Source: Mycobacterium palustre (GTDB lineage: Bacteria; Actinomycetota; Actinomycetes; Mycobacteriales; Mycobacteriaceae). From it: a stretch of DNA of 64,000 nucleotides. The DNA is taken from contig NZ_LQPJ01000097.1 in assembly GCF_002101785.1 (NCBI RefSeq), positions 22,243-86,242 of the forward strand, written 5' to 3'. The translations under genes were made by a program, and so were the position numbers. Below the pieces are notes generated by a model. That model saw only the letters and a program-made list of their open reading frames with translations. It was not told the DNA's origin and made no database searches. Positions 54,438 through 63,820 of this stretch are shown here, in pieces; within the stretch, counting starts at the first letter, position 1; each line of letters opens with the position of its first letter.

Positions 54438-55298
54438 ATGCGAACAGAACTTCCCGCCGAGCGGCTGCAGCGGCGACTCGGCGCCGACCCGGACGGCGAA
54501 CCTGTGGCCGAGCCCACCGAGTCGCAGGACGACCCGGACGAGGACCCGAACTCGCTGTTGCCGCGGTGGGTTCCGGATGCTTCCCAGGGACGGGGCTGGG
54601 CGGCCAGGGTGCGCGCCGACCCCGGCCGCGCGGGCGCCATCGCGCTCGCGGTCGTCGCAGCGCTCGCGGTGCTAATCACGGTTTTCACCTTGGTGCGCGA
54701 CAAGCCCGCCCCGGTGATGTCGGCCAAGCTGCCACCCGTGGAGAAGGCCGGCACGGCCGGCCCACGGTCGTCGGCGAGCCCGAGCGCCGGGCCGCCGGCC
54801 GGCGCCCAAGCGGTGGTGGTCAGCGTGGTGGGGCTGGTGCGCACCCCGGGGCTGGTCACCCTGCCGCCCGGGGCGCGCGTCGCCGACGCGCTGCAGGCCG
54901 CCGGCGGGCCGGTGAACGGGGCGGACACCATCGGTTTGAACATGGCCCGCCCGCTCGGCGACGGCGAGCAGATCGTCGTCGGGCTGGCGCCGATATCCGG
55001 GCAACCCGCCGCGCTCGGCAGCTCGGTGGCCTCCGGTTCGGCACCGGCCTCCAAGCCGCCGGGCCCGGCCGGGCCGACCTCCGGATCGGTGAAACCCAAG
55101 CCCGGCGAGGCGGTCGACCTTAATACCGCGACCGTCGAGCAGCTGGACGCCCTGCCCGGTGTGGGACCAGTCACCGCCGCCGCGATCGTGGCGTGGCGGC
55201 AGGCCCACGGCAAGTTCACCAGCGTCGACCAGCTCGCCGACGTGGACGGCATCGGCCCGGCGCGGCTGGACAAACTGCGGCCGCTGGTCCGTGTCTGA
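54438..55298 (+). CDS. comEA: ComEA-like DNA-binding membrane protein
   Basis: 286 residues. A long charged cytoplasmic N-terminus, one membrane helix (AIALAVVAALAVLITVFTLV), a SLBB-like domain (VVVSVVGLVRTPGLVTLPPG), a Pro/Ser-rich linker and a C-terminal tandem helix-hairpin-helix (DLNTATVEQLDALPGVGPVTAAAIVAW; DVDGIGPARLDKLRPL). ComEA binds incoming DNA at the cell surface in competent bacteria; natural competence is not established in mycobacteria. Rv2415c counterpart. It is 5 bp upstream of the comEC gene, which is broken here. Confidence 0.9.
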   Translation: MRTELPAERLQRRLGADPDGEPVAEPTESQDDPDEDPNSLLPRWVPDASQGRGWAARVRADPGRAGAIALAVVAALAVLITVFTLVRDKPAPVMSAKLPPVEKAGTAGPRSSASPSAGPPAGAQAVVVSVVGLVRTPGLVTLPPGARVADALQAAGGPVNGADTIGLNMARPLGDGEQIVVGLAPISGQPAALGSSVASGSAPASKPPGPAGPTSGSVKPKPGEAVDLNTATVEQLDALPGVGPVTAAAIVAWRQAHGKFTSVDQLADVDGIGPARLDKLRPLVRV

Positions 55299-55303
55299 CA
55301 CCG

Positions 55304-56853
55304 GTGCAGCCCGGCTTCGCCGAATCGGCCCGCGTGGACCTGCGGCTGGTGCCCGCGGCCCTCGCCGCGTGGGCGGTGAGTGCCGCCGGGATCTGCTGGC
55401 CGGTGGGGCGGGCGGTGGCGTGCTGCTGCCTGGCGCTGGCCGCCGCCGGCGTCGTGGCGCACCGCGCGGCGCGCCGAAGCGCGATCGGCGCCGGGTTGGT
55501 GGCGGTCGGCGTGGTGGGCGCCGGTTTCGGTTTCGCGATCGCGCTGCGCGCCGACGCGGTCGCGCGCCACCCGATCACCGCGGTGTTCGGAACGGCCGCA
55601 CCGGTGACCGTCACCCCCTCCGAGAGCCCGCTGTCCCTGGCGGCGGAAGGCTGAAGTTTCGTGCCACCCTGCAGCGCCTGCGCGCCGACGCGATGTCGGG
55701 TCGGGTCGTGGTGTTCGCCCGGGCGTCGGACTTCGGCGGGGTGATGGTGGGTCAGCCGGTCCGGTTCACCGCGCGCATCGCCCGGCCCACCCGCCATGAC
55801 CTGACCATCGCCGTGCTCAACGCGTCCGGCCGGCCGACGATGGGCACCGCGAGCGCGATGCAGCGCGCCGCCCACCTGGTGCGCGGCCGGTTCGCCGCGG
55901 CCGCCCGCGAAACTCTGCCCGCCGACCAAGCCGCGATGCTGCCCGCCCTGGTACTCGGCGACACGTCGGCGGTCACCGCCCAGACCGGCCGCGACTTTCG
56001 CGCGGCGGGCATGACGCACTTGACCGCGGTCTCGGGCGCCAACGTCACGATCGTGTGCGGGGCGGTGCTGTTCTCGGCCCGGTTGATCGGCCCGCGGGCG
56101 GCCGTCGTGCTCGCCGCCGTGGCCCTGGCCGCGTTCGTCGTCGTCGTGCAGCCGACGGCGAGCGTGCTGCGCGCGGCCGTCATGGGCGTCATCGCGTTGG
56201 CGGCGATGTTGTCTTCGCGTCGGCGCCAAGCGATTCCGGCCCTGTCGGCCACGGTGCTGATCCTGCTGGCGGTCGCGCCGCACCTGGCCGTCGACGTCGG
56301 CTTCGCGCTGTCGGTGCTGGCGACGGCCGCGCTGGTCCTCGTCGCGCCGGCCTGGTCGCGGCGCCTGCTCGGCCGCGGTTGGCCCAAGCCGCTGGCCGAC
56401 GCGCTCGCGGTGGCGTGGGCGGCACACGTGGTGACTGCCCCGCTGGTCGCCGGCATCTCGGGCCGCGTCAGCCTGGTGGCCGCGGGCGCCAACCTCGCGG
56501 CCGCCCCGGTGATCGCCCCGATCACGGTGCTGGGCAGCGCGGCGGCCGCGCTGTGCGTGCCGTGGCCCGCCGCGGCGCAGCTGTTGATCCGCTTCACCGG
56601 GCCGGAGCTGTGGTGGGTCCTGAACGTCGCCAAGTCGGCGGCCGGTGTGCCCGCGGCGACGCTGTCCGTCCCGGCCGGCGTGCCCGGCGTGCTGCTGGTC
56701 GCCGCCGCCACGGTGCTGGCGCTCGCGCTGGCCCGGCTGCTCTGGCCGCGTCGGTGGTTCCGGGCGGCGACCGGACTGGTCGCGGCGGTAGTGGTGATGT
56801 GCGCGGTCGCCTGGACCCTGTCCGGTCCCGTGGCGGTCGCAAGCGCGGCGTAG
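55304..56853 (+). pseudogene. comEC: comEC (competence channel) interrupted by a frameshift
   Basis: Starting at GTG 55304 the protein reads ESARVDLRLVPAALAAWAVS and continues to TPSESPLSLAAEG, then meets TGA at 55652-55654. The same protein resumes in the -1 frame from about 55642 as GRLKFRATLQRLRADAMSGRVVVF and runs to 56853 with the ComEC membrane core (AGMTHLTAVSGANVTIVCG). One base missing within 55640-55648 explains it; an extra G there would give the expected LAAGRLKF. Together the parts make about 516 residues, the normal mycobacterial length, which lacks the beta-lactamase domain of other ComECs. It is either a true loss of function or a sequencing error. Confidence 0.85.
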
Positions 56854-56940
56854 CCGGGCGCGGCGGGCCGCCACCATCGGCCCCGTCGGTCGCAAGCGCG
56901 GCGTAGCCGGGCGCGGCGGGCCGCCACCATCGGACCCGTC
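56835..56940. repeat. 53-bp tandem direct repeat, two copies
   Basis: Unit 1 is 56835-56887 and unit 2 is 56888-56940; they differ at a single base (C or A before the final CCCGTC). The repeat includes the last codons and TAG stop of comEC, so unit 2 is a duplicated copy of the gene end placed in the comEC-holA gap. The size is that of mycobacterial MIRU/VNTR units. Confidence 0.9.
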
Positions 56941-56964
56941 GGTGCCGCGTGACACCATCGTGGG

Positions 56965-57933
56965 GTGAGCGAGCTGGCGCCCTTGCACCTGGTCCTGGGG
57001 GACGAGGAATTGTTGGTCGAGCGGGCCGTGGCCGAGGTGCTACGGTTGGCGCGCGAGCGTGCGGGCACCCAAGACGTGCCGGTAAGCCGCATGCGGGCCG
57101 GCGACGTCAGCACCTACGAACTCGCCGAGCTGCTGAGCCCGTCGCTGTTCGCCGACGAACGCATCGTCGTGCTGGAGGCCGCGGCCGAGGCCGGTAAGGA
57201 GGCGGCCGGCATCATCGCCGCGGCGGCCGCCGACATCCCGGTGGGCACGGTCCTGGTCGTGGTGCACTCGGGCGGGGGACGGGCCAAGGCGCTGGCCGGC
57301 GAGCTGCAGTCGCTGGGCGCCGAGCTGCATCCGTGCGCGCGGATCACCAAGCCCAGCGAGCGGATCGACTTCATTCGCAAGGAGTTTCGCGCGCTGGGTG
57401 TCAAGGCCGACGAGGACACGGTGTCCGCCCTGCTGGATGCGGTCGGCTCCGACGTGCGCGAGCTGGCCGCCGCGTGCTCGCAGCTGGTCGCCGACACCGG
57501 CGGCGTCGTCGACGCCGCCGCGGTCCGGCGCTACCACAGCGGCCGGGCCGAGGTGAAGGGCTTCGACATCGCCGACAAGGCCGTCACGGGAGACGTCGCG
57601 GGGGCGACCGAGGCGCTGCGCTGGGCGATGATGCGCGGGGAGCCGCTGGTGGTGCTGGCCGATGCGCTGGCCGAGGCCGTGCACACGATCGGGCGGGTGG
57701 GTCCGCTGTCCGGCGACCCGTATCGCCTGGCGGCGCAGCTGGGAATGCCGCCCTGGCGGGTGCAGAAGGCGCAAAAACAGGCCCGGCGCTGGTCGCGGGA
57801 GAGGGTGGCGACGGCGATGAAGGTGGTGGCGGCGCTCAACGCCAACGTCAAGGGGGCGGTCGCCGACCCGGACTACGCGCTGGAGTCGGCGGTCCGGCAG
57901 GTCGCCGAGCTGGTCGCTGACCGCGGCCGCTAA
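56965..57933 (+). CDS. holA: DNA polymerase III delta subunit
   Basis: 322 residues. The delta subunit of the clamp loader opens the beta clamp. It begins [23 protein letters not shown], has the AAA+-like core ([36 protein letters not shown]) and the C-terminal collar region ([18 protein letters not shown]). GTG 56965 is the start; Rv2413c counterpart. It converges with rpsT, 28 bp apart. Confidence 0.93.
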   Translation: MSELAPLHLVLGDEELLVERAVAEVLRLARERAGTQDVPVSRMRAGDVSTYELAELLSPSLFADERIVVLEAAAEAGKEAAGIIAAAAADIPVGTVLVVVHSGGGRAKALAGELQSLGAELHPCARITKPSERIDFIRKEFRALGVKADEDTVSALLDAVGSDVRELAAACSQLVADTGGVVDAAAVRRYHSGRAEVKGFDIADKAVTGDVAGATEALRWAMMRGEPLVVLADALAEAVHTIGRVGPLSGDPYRLAAQLGMPPWRVQKAQKQARRWSRERVATAMKVVAALNANVKGAVADPDYALESAVRQVAELVADRGR

Positions 57934-57961
57934 CGGGTCACATCAAAAGCGCCGGCGGGTC

Positions 57962-58222
57962 TCAGAGCTTGTTGAGCGCGCGGGCCAGCGCCGACTTCTT
58001 GTTCGCGGCCTGGTTCTTGTGGATCACGCCTTTGCTGGCCGCCTTGTCCAGTTTGCGGTTCGTCGACACCAGCAACTCCGTGGCCTTTTCCTTGTCCCCG
58101 GCGTGGGCGGCCTCCCGGAAGGCGCGCACGGCCGTGCGAAGCGACGACTTCACCGCCTTGTTGCGCAGGCGGGCGCGCTCGTTAGTGCGGTTGCGCTTCT
58201 GCTGCGACTTGATGTTGGCCAC
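57962..58222 (-). CDS. rpsT: 30S ribosomal protein S20
   Basis: 86 residues, normal for S20, which binds 16S rRNA during 30S assembly. Sequence is characteristic: [20 protein letters not shown], then [13 protein letters not shown] and [19 protein letters not shown]. The start is GTG 58222, with AAGGAA upstream on the minus strand. Single-gene unit between holA and the ATP-grasp operon. Confidence 0.97.
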   Translation of the reverse strand: MANIKSQQKRNRTNERARLRNKAVKSSLRTAVRAFREAAHAGDKEKATELLVSTNRKLDKAASKGVIHKNQAANKKSALARALNKL

Positions 58223-58379
58223 GCGTCATTTCCTTCTTCGAATCGATGGTTCCGGAGTCTGCTTCAGGGGCGGCCCCACACCCAATATGCGACTGCCCAG
58301 GTTAGCAGTCGGTTACGTTTTCTCCCAAAACGGGAACTTGTGGCCTGCCGGAACGCCGACGTGAGGAACCATCTTTAAC

Positions 58380-60074
58380 GTGAGTCTCGCCAGCCACCTT
58401 GAGGAAACCAGGCGTCGGTCGCGCGGCGGTGCGGGCCGTTCGGACGCCCGCTCCGAGCGCATCTTCGCCGGCTACAACGCGTCGGACTCCTACGCCGATG
58501 CCTATTCGAAGGCGTTCGACGAGATGTTCGACGCCCAGGGCAATGTCCGGGGTCCCTACAAGGGCATCTATGCCGAGCTGGCGCCCGCGGACGCCGCGGA
58601 CCTCAAGGCCCGCGCCGAGGCGCTGGGCCGCGCCTTCATCGACCAGGGCATCACGTTTTCGCTGTCGGGCCAGGAACGGCCGTTCCCGCTCGACCTGGTG
58701 CCCCGGGTGATCTCGGCCGCCGAGTGGAGCCGGCTCGAGCGCGGCATCAGGCAGCGGGTCAAGGCCCTCGAGATGTATCTCGACGACATCTACGGCGACC
58801 AGGACATCCTCAACGACGGCATCATCCCGCGCCGCCTGATCACCTCCTGCGAGCATTTCCACCGCCAGGCCTTCGGCATCGTGCCTCCCAACGGCGTGCG
58901 CATCCACGTCGCCGGCATCGACCTGATCCGCGACGACAAGGGCAACTTCCGGGTCCTCGAGGATAACCTGCGCTCGCCGTCGGGGGTGTCGTACGTGATG
59001 GAGAACCGGCGCACCATGGCGCAGGTCTTCCCGAACCTGTTCGCCACCCACCGGGTTCGCGCGGTCGACGACTACGCCTCGCACCTGCTGCGGGCGCTGC
59101 GCAACTCCGCGGCCACCAACGAGGCCGATCCGACCGTCGTCGTCCTGACGCCCGGCGTGGCGAACTCGGCCTACTTCGAGCACTCGCTGCTGGCCCGCCA
59201 GATGGGCGTCGAGCTGGTCGAGGGCCGCGACCTGTTCTGCCGCGACAGCCAGGTCTACATGCGCACCACCGAGGGCGAACGCCAGGTCGACGTGATCTAC
59301 CGGCGCATCGACGACGCCTTCTTGGATCCGCTGCAGTTCCGGGCCGACTCGGTGTTGGGGGTGGCCGGGCTGGTCAACGCGGCCCGCGCAGGCAACGTCG
59401 TGATCTCCAGCGCGATCGGCAACGGCGTGGGCGACGACAAGCTGGTCTACACCTATGTGCCGACGATGATCGAGTACTACCTGGGCGAGAAGCCGCTGCT
59501 GGCCAACGTCGAGACGTACCGGTGTTGGCTGGACGACGAACGCGAAGAGGTGCTGGACCGCATCGACGAGCTGGTCCTCAAGCCGGTCGAAGGGTCCGGC
59601 GGCTACGGCATCGTGTTCGGGCCGGAGGCCTCGGACAAGGAGCTGGCCGCCGTCGCCAAGAAGATCCGCGACGACCCGCGCAGCTGGATCGCCCAGCCGA
59701 TGATGGAACTGTCGACCGTGCCGACGCAGGTCGGGAGCACGCTGGCGCCGCGCTACGTCGACCTGCGGCCGTTCGCGGTCAACGACGGCGACGACGTATG
59801 GGTGCTGCCCGGCGGGTTGACCCGGGTGGCCCTGGTCGAGGGCTCGCGGGTGGTCAACTCCAGCCAGGGCGGCGGCTCGAAGGACACCTGGGTGCTCGCC
59901 CCGCGGGCCGCGGCCAACGCCCGGGAGCTCGGCGCGGCCGAGGTGGTGCGTTCGCTGCCCACCATCCCCGACCCGGTGCTCGACGGTGCGCCGCGGCTAC
60001 CGCAGCAGCAACCCCAGCCCACCGAGGCGCCCGACGAACAGCCCCAGCAGCAGCAACAGCAGAGGATGCGCTGA
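58380..60074 (+). CDS. Circularly permuted ATP-grasp protein (Rv2411c type)
   Basis: 564 residues. The circularly permuted ATP-grasp domain is recognised from GIYAELAPADAADLKARAEALG, FGIVPPNGVRIHVAGIDLIRDD, and the nucleotide loop VLKPVEGSGGYGIVFGPE. ATP-grasp enzymes join a carboxylate to an amine through an acyl-phosphate. It is the first gene of a conserved trio with an alpha-E protein and a transglutaminase-like protein, proposed to form or process peptides; the product is unknown. The last 25 residues are Gln/Pro-rich (PQQQQQQRMR), encoded by CAG/CAA runs, and lie outside the domain. GTG 58380 is the start. Confidence 0.9.
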   Translation: MSLASHLEETRRRSRGGAGRSDARSERIFAGYNASDSYADAYSKAFDEMFDAQGNVRGPYKGIYAELAPADAADLKARAEALGRAFIDQGITFSLSGQERPFPLDLVPRVISAAEWSRLERGIRQRVKALEMYLDDIYGDQDILNDGIIPRRLITSCEHFHRQAFGIVPPNGVRIHVAGIDLIRDDKGNFRVLEDNLRSPSGVSYVMENRRTMAQVFPNLFATHRVRAVDDYASHLLRALRNSAATNEADPTVVVLTPGVANSAYFEHSLLARQMGVELVEGRDLFCRDSQVYMRTTEGERQVDVIYRRIDDAFLDPLQFRADSVLGVAGLVNAARAGNVVISSAIGNGVGDDKLVYTYVPTMIEYYLGEKPLLANVETYRCWLDDEREEVLDRIDELVLKPVEGSGGYGIVFGPEASDKELAAVAKKIRDDPRSWIAQPMMELSTVPTQVGSTLAPRYVDLRPFAVNDGDDVWVLPGGLTRVALVEGSRVVNSSQGGGSKDTWVLAPRAAANARELGAAEVVRSLPTIPDPVLDGAPRLPQQQPQPTEAPDEQPQQQQQQRMR

Positions 60075-61045
60075 TGCTGGCCCGCAACGCCGAAGCGCTC
60101 TATTGGATCGGTCGCTACGTCGAGCGCGCCGACGACACCGCGCGAATCCTGGACGTCGCGCTGCACCAGTTGCTCGAGGACTCCAGCGTCGACCCGGACC
60201 AGGCGTCCCGGCTGCTGCTGCGGGTGCTGGGCATCGACCCACCCGCCCACGACCTGGACGTCTGGTCTTTGACCGACCTGGTGGCCTTCAGCACCAACGC
60301 GTCGGGCGGCTGCTCGATCGTGGACGCCATCACGGCGGCGCGGGAAAACGCGAAGTCGGCCCGGGAGGTGACCTCCAGCGAGATCTGGGAATGCCTCAAC
60401 ACCACCTACCACGCCCTGGCCGAACGGGAGCGGGCCGCCAAACGTCTAGGGCCGCACGAGTTTCTGTCGTTCATCGAGGGCCGGGCGGCGATGTTCGCCG
60501 GGCTGGCCGACTCGACGCTGTCGCGCGACGACGGCTACCGCTTCATGCTGCTGGGCCGCGCGATCGAGCGGGTCGACATGACGGTGCGGCTGCTGCTGTC
60601 GCGGGTGGGCGACAGCGCGTCGTCGCCGGCCTGGGTGACACTGCTGCGTTCGGCCGGTGCGCACGACACCTACCTGCGCACCTACCGCGGCGTGCTGGAC
60701 GCCGGCCGGGTGGTCGAATTCATGTTGCTGGACCGGCTGTTTCCGCGTTCGGTGTTCTACTCGCTGCGGCTGGCCGAACACAATCTCGACGAGCTGCTGC
60801 ACAATCGGCAGAGCCGCATCGGTGCCACCGCCGAGGCGCAACGATTGCTCGGTCAGGCGCGCAGCGAACTGGAATTCGTGCAGCCCGGCGTGCTGCTCGA
60901 GTCGCTGGAGACCCGCCTGGCGGCCTTGCAGCGAACCTGCCGTGAGGTCGGAGAAGCGTTGGCGGTGCAGTACTTTCACGTCACCCCGTGGGTGGCGTGG
61001 TCGGACGCGGGCGCCCGGCTGGTCGCCTGGCAGGGCGAAGCCTGA
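60074..61045 (+). CDS. Alpha-E domain protein (Rv2410c type)
   Basis: 323 residues, almost wholly helical. It begins MLARNAEALYWIGRYVERADDTARILD, the signature of the bacterial alpha-E domain, with a central EIWECLNTTYHALAERE and a C-terminal helical repeat. The biochemical role is unknown; it always travels with the ATP-grasp and transglutaminase-like proteins. The upstream stop and this start overlap (TGATG at 60072-60076), so translation is coupled. The open frame extends into the previous gene but is not protein there. Confidence 0.9.
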   Translation: MLARNAEALYWIGRYVERADDTARILDVALHQLLEDSSVDPDQASRLLLRVLGIDPPAHDLDVWSLTDLVAFSTNASGGCSIVDAITAARENAKSAREVTSSEIWECLNTTYHALAERERAAKRLGPHEFLSFIEGRAAMFAGLADSTLSRDDGYRFMLLGRAIERVDMTVRLLLSRVGDSASSPAWVTLLRSAGAHDTYLRTYRGVLDAGRVVEFMLLDRLFPRSVFYSLRLAEHNLDELLHNRQSRIGATAEAQRLLGQARSELEFVQPGVLLESLETRLAALQRTCREVGEALAVQYFHVTPWVAWSDAGARLVAWQGEA

Positions 61046-61884
61046 TGTGGCGGCTGCGGGTGGTGCACACCACCGGGTACGCCTACCAATCGCCGGTCAC
61101 CGCCTCCTACAACGAGGCCCGGCTCACCCCGCGCTCGGACACCAGGCAAAACGTCATCCTCAATCGGGTGGAGACCATCCCGGCCACGCGGTCCTACCGT
61201 TACGTCGACTATTGGGGCACCGCCGTCACGGCGTTCGACCTGCACGCGCCGCACACCGACCTGACGGTGACGTCGTCGTCGGTCGTCGAGACCGAGCGGC
61301 CCGAGCCGCCGGCGGCGGAAATCGGCTGGGGCGACCTGCGTTCCGAGGCCGTGATCGATCGCTTCGACGAATTGCTCCGCCCCACCGCCCACACCCCGAC
61401 CAGCAAACGCGTTGCGTCCGTGGCCAAGAGGATCGCCAAGACGCATGGCCCCGTCGAAGCCGTCGCCGCGGCGGCCGGCTGGGTGCGTGGCGAGCTGGAC
61501 TACCTGCCGGGCACCACCGGGGTGCACTCGTCGGGCCTGGACGCCCTCAACGAGGGCAAGGGGGTCTGCCAGGACTTCGCGCATCTGTCGCTGATTCTGT
61601 TGCGCTGCATGGGGATTCCCGCGCGCTACGTGTCCGGATACCTGCATCCCAAACGCGACGCCGCCGTCGGGGACACCGTGGACGGGCGCAGCCACGCCTG
61701 GTTTCAGGCCTGGACCGGCGCCTGGTGGGATTACGACCCCACCAACGACACCGAGATCACCGAGCAGTACGTCAGCGTGGCCGCCGGCCGGGACTACACC
61801 GACGTCTCGCCGCTCAAGGGCATCTACTCGGGCGAGGGCGCGACCGACCTCGACGTCATCGTCGAGGTCACCCGGCTCGCCTAG
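61045..61884 (+). CDS. Transglutaminase-like cysteine peptidase (Rv2409c type)
   Basis: 279 residues. N-terminal beta domain (MWRLRVVHTTGYAYQSPVTASYNEARL), then the transglutaminase core with Cys in GKGVCQDFAHL, His in GRSHAWFQAW and Asp in YDPTND, a complete catalytic triad. Such proteins hydrolyse or cross-link peptide bonds. No signal peptide, so cytoplasmic. TGATG overlap with the alpha-E gene. With the two upstream genes it forms a coupled operon that could make and cut a peptide conjugate. Confidence 0.92.
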   Translation: MWRLRVVHTTGYAYQSPVTASYNEARLTPRSDTRQNVILNRVETIPATRSYRYVDYWGTAVTAFDLHAPHTDLTVTSSSVVETERPEPPAAEIGWGDLRSEAVIDRFDELLRPTAHTPTSKRVASVAKRIAKTHGPVEAVAAAAGWVRGELDYLPGTTGVHSSGLDALNEGKGVCQDFAHLSLILLRCMGIPARYVSGYLHPKRDAAVGDTVDGRSHAWFQAWTGAWWDYDPTNDTEITEQYVSVAAGRDYTDVSPLKGIYSGEGATDLDVIVEVTRLA

Positions 61885-61897
61885 CGGCCGCCGCGCC

Positions 61898-61933
61898 GTA
61901 GCATAGTGCTACGATCTGTAGCAACCTGCTACA
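61898..61933 (+). promoter_or_regulatory. Two tandem inverted repeats: operator of the ParD/zeta-like module
   Basis: GTAGCA-TAG-TGCTAC (61898-61912) and TGTAGCA-ACC-TGCTACA (61917-61933) are both perfect inverted repeats with 3-bp spacers, and their centres are exactly 20 bp apart (two helical turns). Between them lies TACGAT (61910-61915), a good -10 box. Repressor dimers bound side by side on one face of the DNA would cover it. The gene start follows 14 bp later. Confidence 0.8.
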
Positions 61934-61947
61934 AGAGGGAGGGCGCG

Positions 61948-62337
61948 GTGGCGGAAACGCTCGATCGGGTCACGCGCGTGGCGGCCGACCTGCTGGACAG
62001 CGCGGCAGCTGAGGGCGCGCGCCAAAGCCGCTCGGCCAAGCAGCAACTCGACCATTGGGCACGGGTCGGGCGGGCGGTGTCCAGCCAGCACACCGCCTCA
62101 CGGCGCCGGGTGGAGGGGGCGCTGGCCGGTCAGTTGGCGACCAGCGAGCTCACGGTCGAGGAGGGAGTGGTCTTCAACGCCGAGATTTCCGCGGCCCTCG
62201 AGGAACGTCTGGCCCGCGCCGACTACGGAGCCGCATTGGCGGGGCAGGGGATCACCACGGTCGCCCTCAACGAGGCCGGCGACATCGTCGAGCATCGGCC
62301 CGACGGGACCGCGGTGGTGCTTGGCGCCAAGCATTGA
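61948..62337 (+). CDS. ParD-like antitoxin candidate
   Basis: 129 residues from GTG 61948, after GAGGGAGGG. The N-terminal half (VTRVAADLLDSAAAEGARQSRSAKQQLDHWARVGRAV) is a ribbon-helix-helix-like segment resembling ParD-like antitoxins; the C-terminal half (GITTVALNEAGDIVEHRPDG) is a small beta region. It precedes a zeta-toxin-like kinase by 36 bp and has a strong palindromic operator upstream. I infer it to be the antitoxin and autorepressor. The open frame reaches 61906 but would overlap the operator. Confidence 0.7.
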   Translation: MAETLDRVTRVAADLLDSAAAEGARQSRSAKQQLDHWARVGRAVSSQHTASRRRVEGALAGQLATSELTVEEGVVFNAEISAALEERLARADYGAALAGQGITTVALNEAGDIVEHRPDGTAVVLGAKH

Positions 62338-62373
62338 TCGCCGCGCGGCTCGCTCGGCGGGCCCCCGAAGACG

Positions 62374-62958
62374 ATGCGTCGCCTTGACCTGGTGGTCGGG
62401 CCCAACGGCGCGGGGAAGTCGACGTTCATCGTTTTCGATCTGGCGCCGTTGCTGCCCGGAAGTGTCGTGGTCAACGCGGACGAGATCGCTCGCCATCGCT
62501 GGCCGCAGGATCCGGCGTCGCACGCATACGACGCGGCTCGGGCCGCCGCCGACACCCGCGCGAGGCTCATCGAGCTCGGCCGAAACTTCATCGCGGAGAC
62601 GGTGTTCTCGCACCCGTCGAAACTAGATCTCGTTCGCACCGCGCAGGCTGGGGGATTCACCGTCGTCCTGCACGCGTTGGTCGTCCCGGAAGAGCTTGCG
62701 GTGGAACGGGTCCGGCACCGGGCGCGGGCCGGCGGCCACGACGTCCCAGAAACCAAAATTCGGGAGCGGCATCGGCGCTTGTGGCCGCTCGTTGCCGAAG
62801 CCGTCGCCCGATCCGACATCGCCACCGTCTACGACGGAGCCCGGTCGCGCGGCCCCCGCATCGTCGCCCAATTGAGCGGCGGAGAGGTCGTGGGCGTGCC
62901 GGATTGGCCGGCCTGGACCCCCGAAATCCTTCGTTCGCGCTGGCCTGCGGTCGATTGA
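62374..62958 (+). CDS. Zeta-toxin-like P-loop kinase
   Basis: 194 residues. Walker A is GPNGAGKST (9-17), followed by NADEIARHRWP, AETVFSHPSKLDLV and the VVPEELAVERVRHRARAGGHDVPE region of zeta/AAA_33 kinases (lid arginines RHRARAGGH). Zeta toxins phosphorylate UDP-N-acetylglucosamine and block wall synthesis; other members phosphorylate small molecules, so the substrate here is open. ATG 62374 is chosen. Stop is 22 bp from the converging rnz. Confidence 0.82.
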   Translation: MRRLDLVVGPNGAGKSTFIVFDLAPLLPGSVVVNADEIARHRWPQDPASHAYDAARAAADTRARLIELGRNFIAETVFSHPSKLDLVRTAQAGGFTVVLHALVVPEELAVERVRHRARAGGHDVPETKIRERHRRLWPLVAEAVARSDIATVYDGARSRGPRIVAQLSGGEVVGVPDWPAWTPEILRSRWPAVD

Positions 62959-62980
62959 CCGGCGTGCCAACGAGATTGGG

Positions 62981-63820
62981 CTACCGCGGGTTGACCTCGA
63001 CGCGGTGCAGGTCGTCGCCCAGTTCGACGCGGCCGCCGAACTTCGACGCGGCCAGCGCCCGCCACTGTTCCTCCTGGCCGGGCACCAGCGCCGGGACGTA
63101 GTGGGTCATCACCAGGGTGCCCACGCCGGCGCGGGCCGCTGTGTCCGCCGCCTCCTCCACCGACGAGTGGTAGTCGCAGATGTCCTGCAGCCGCTGTTGG
63201 GGAATGTTGCCGACGATGTCCTTGCGGATGACGGTGTGCACCAGCGCGTCGGCGCCGGCCGCCAGCGCGTCGAGGCCGGCGCAGGGCACCGTGTCGCCGG
63301 CCAGCACGACCGACGTCGCCTCGGATTCGATGCGGAACCCGATGGTCGGCGCCACCGGCCGGTGATCGGTCGGGGCTACCCGGATCGAGATCCCGTCGCG
63401 GTCCCACACCGGCCCCTCGGTGTGTTCGTGCACCTCGACCGCCGGCGGCGCGTTCAGGTCGGCGTGGTGGGCGATCCGGTAGCCGATGTCGTGGCCGAAC
63501 GCCTTTAGCGTCGCCTCGACCGTCTCGGCGGTGCCGGGCGGGCCGATGATCGGCAGCGGCGCCGGATCGGGCGCGAACGTGCTGATCCAGCGGGTGATGA
63601 TCAGGTCGCCGAGGTCGCCGATGTGGTCGCTGTGCAGGTGGGTGAGCAGCAGCGCCGACAGCCCGGCCGCACCGACCCCCACCGCGGCCGCGCGTTGCAG
63701 CACCCCGCGTCCGCAGTCCACCAGGAACGCCTGCCCGCCGGTGCGCACCAGGGTGGCCGGCCCGGCGCGGTTCGGGTCCGGGATGGGGCTTCCGGTTCCC
63801 AGCAGGGTGATCTCGATCAT
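62981..63820 (-). CDS. rnz: Ribonuclease Z / metallo-beta-lactamase-fold hydrolase (Rv2407 type)
   Basis: 279 residues from ATG 63820, which opens [22 protein letters not shown], the standard first strand. The zinc motif HxHxDH is intact ([11 protein letters not shown]), with later metal ligands in LAGDTVP and TDH/THY. RNase Z trims tRNA 3' ends. The gene lies next to rather than within tRNA genes, and short members like this can also be general phosphodiesterases. The open frame continues 22 codons upstream without family similarity. Confidence 0.87.
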   Translation of the reverse strand: MIEITLLGTGSPIPDPNRAGPATLVRTGGQAFLVDCGRGVLQRAAAVGVGAAGLSALLLTHLHSDHIGDLGDLIITRWISTFAPDPAPLPIIGPPGTAETVEATLKAFGHDIGYRIAHHADLNAPPAVEVHEHTEGPVWDRDGISIRVAPTDHRPVAPTIGFRIESEATSVVLAGDTVPCAGLDALAAGADALVHTVIRKDIVGNIPQQRLQDICDYHSSVEEAADTAARAGVGTLVMTHYVPALVPGQEEQWRALAASKFGGRVELGDDLHRVEVNPR

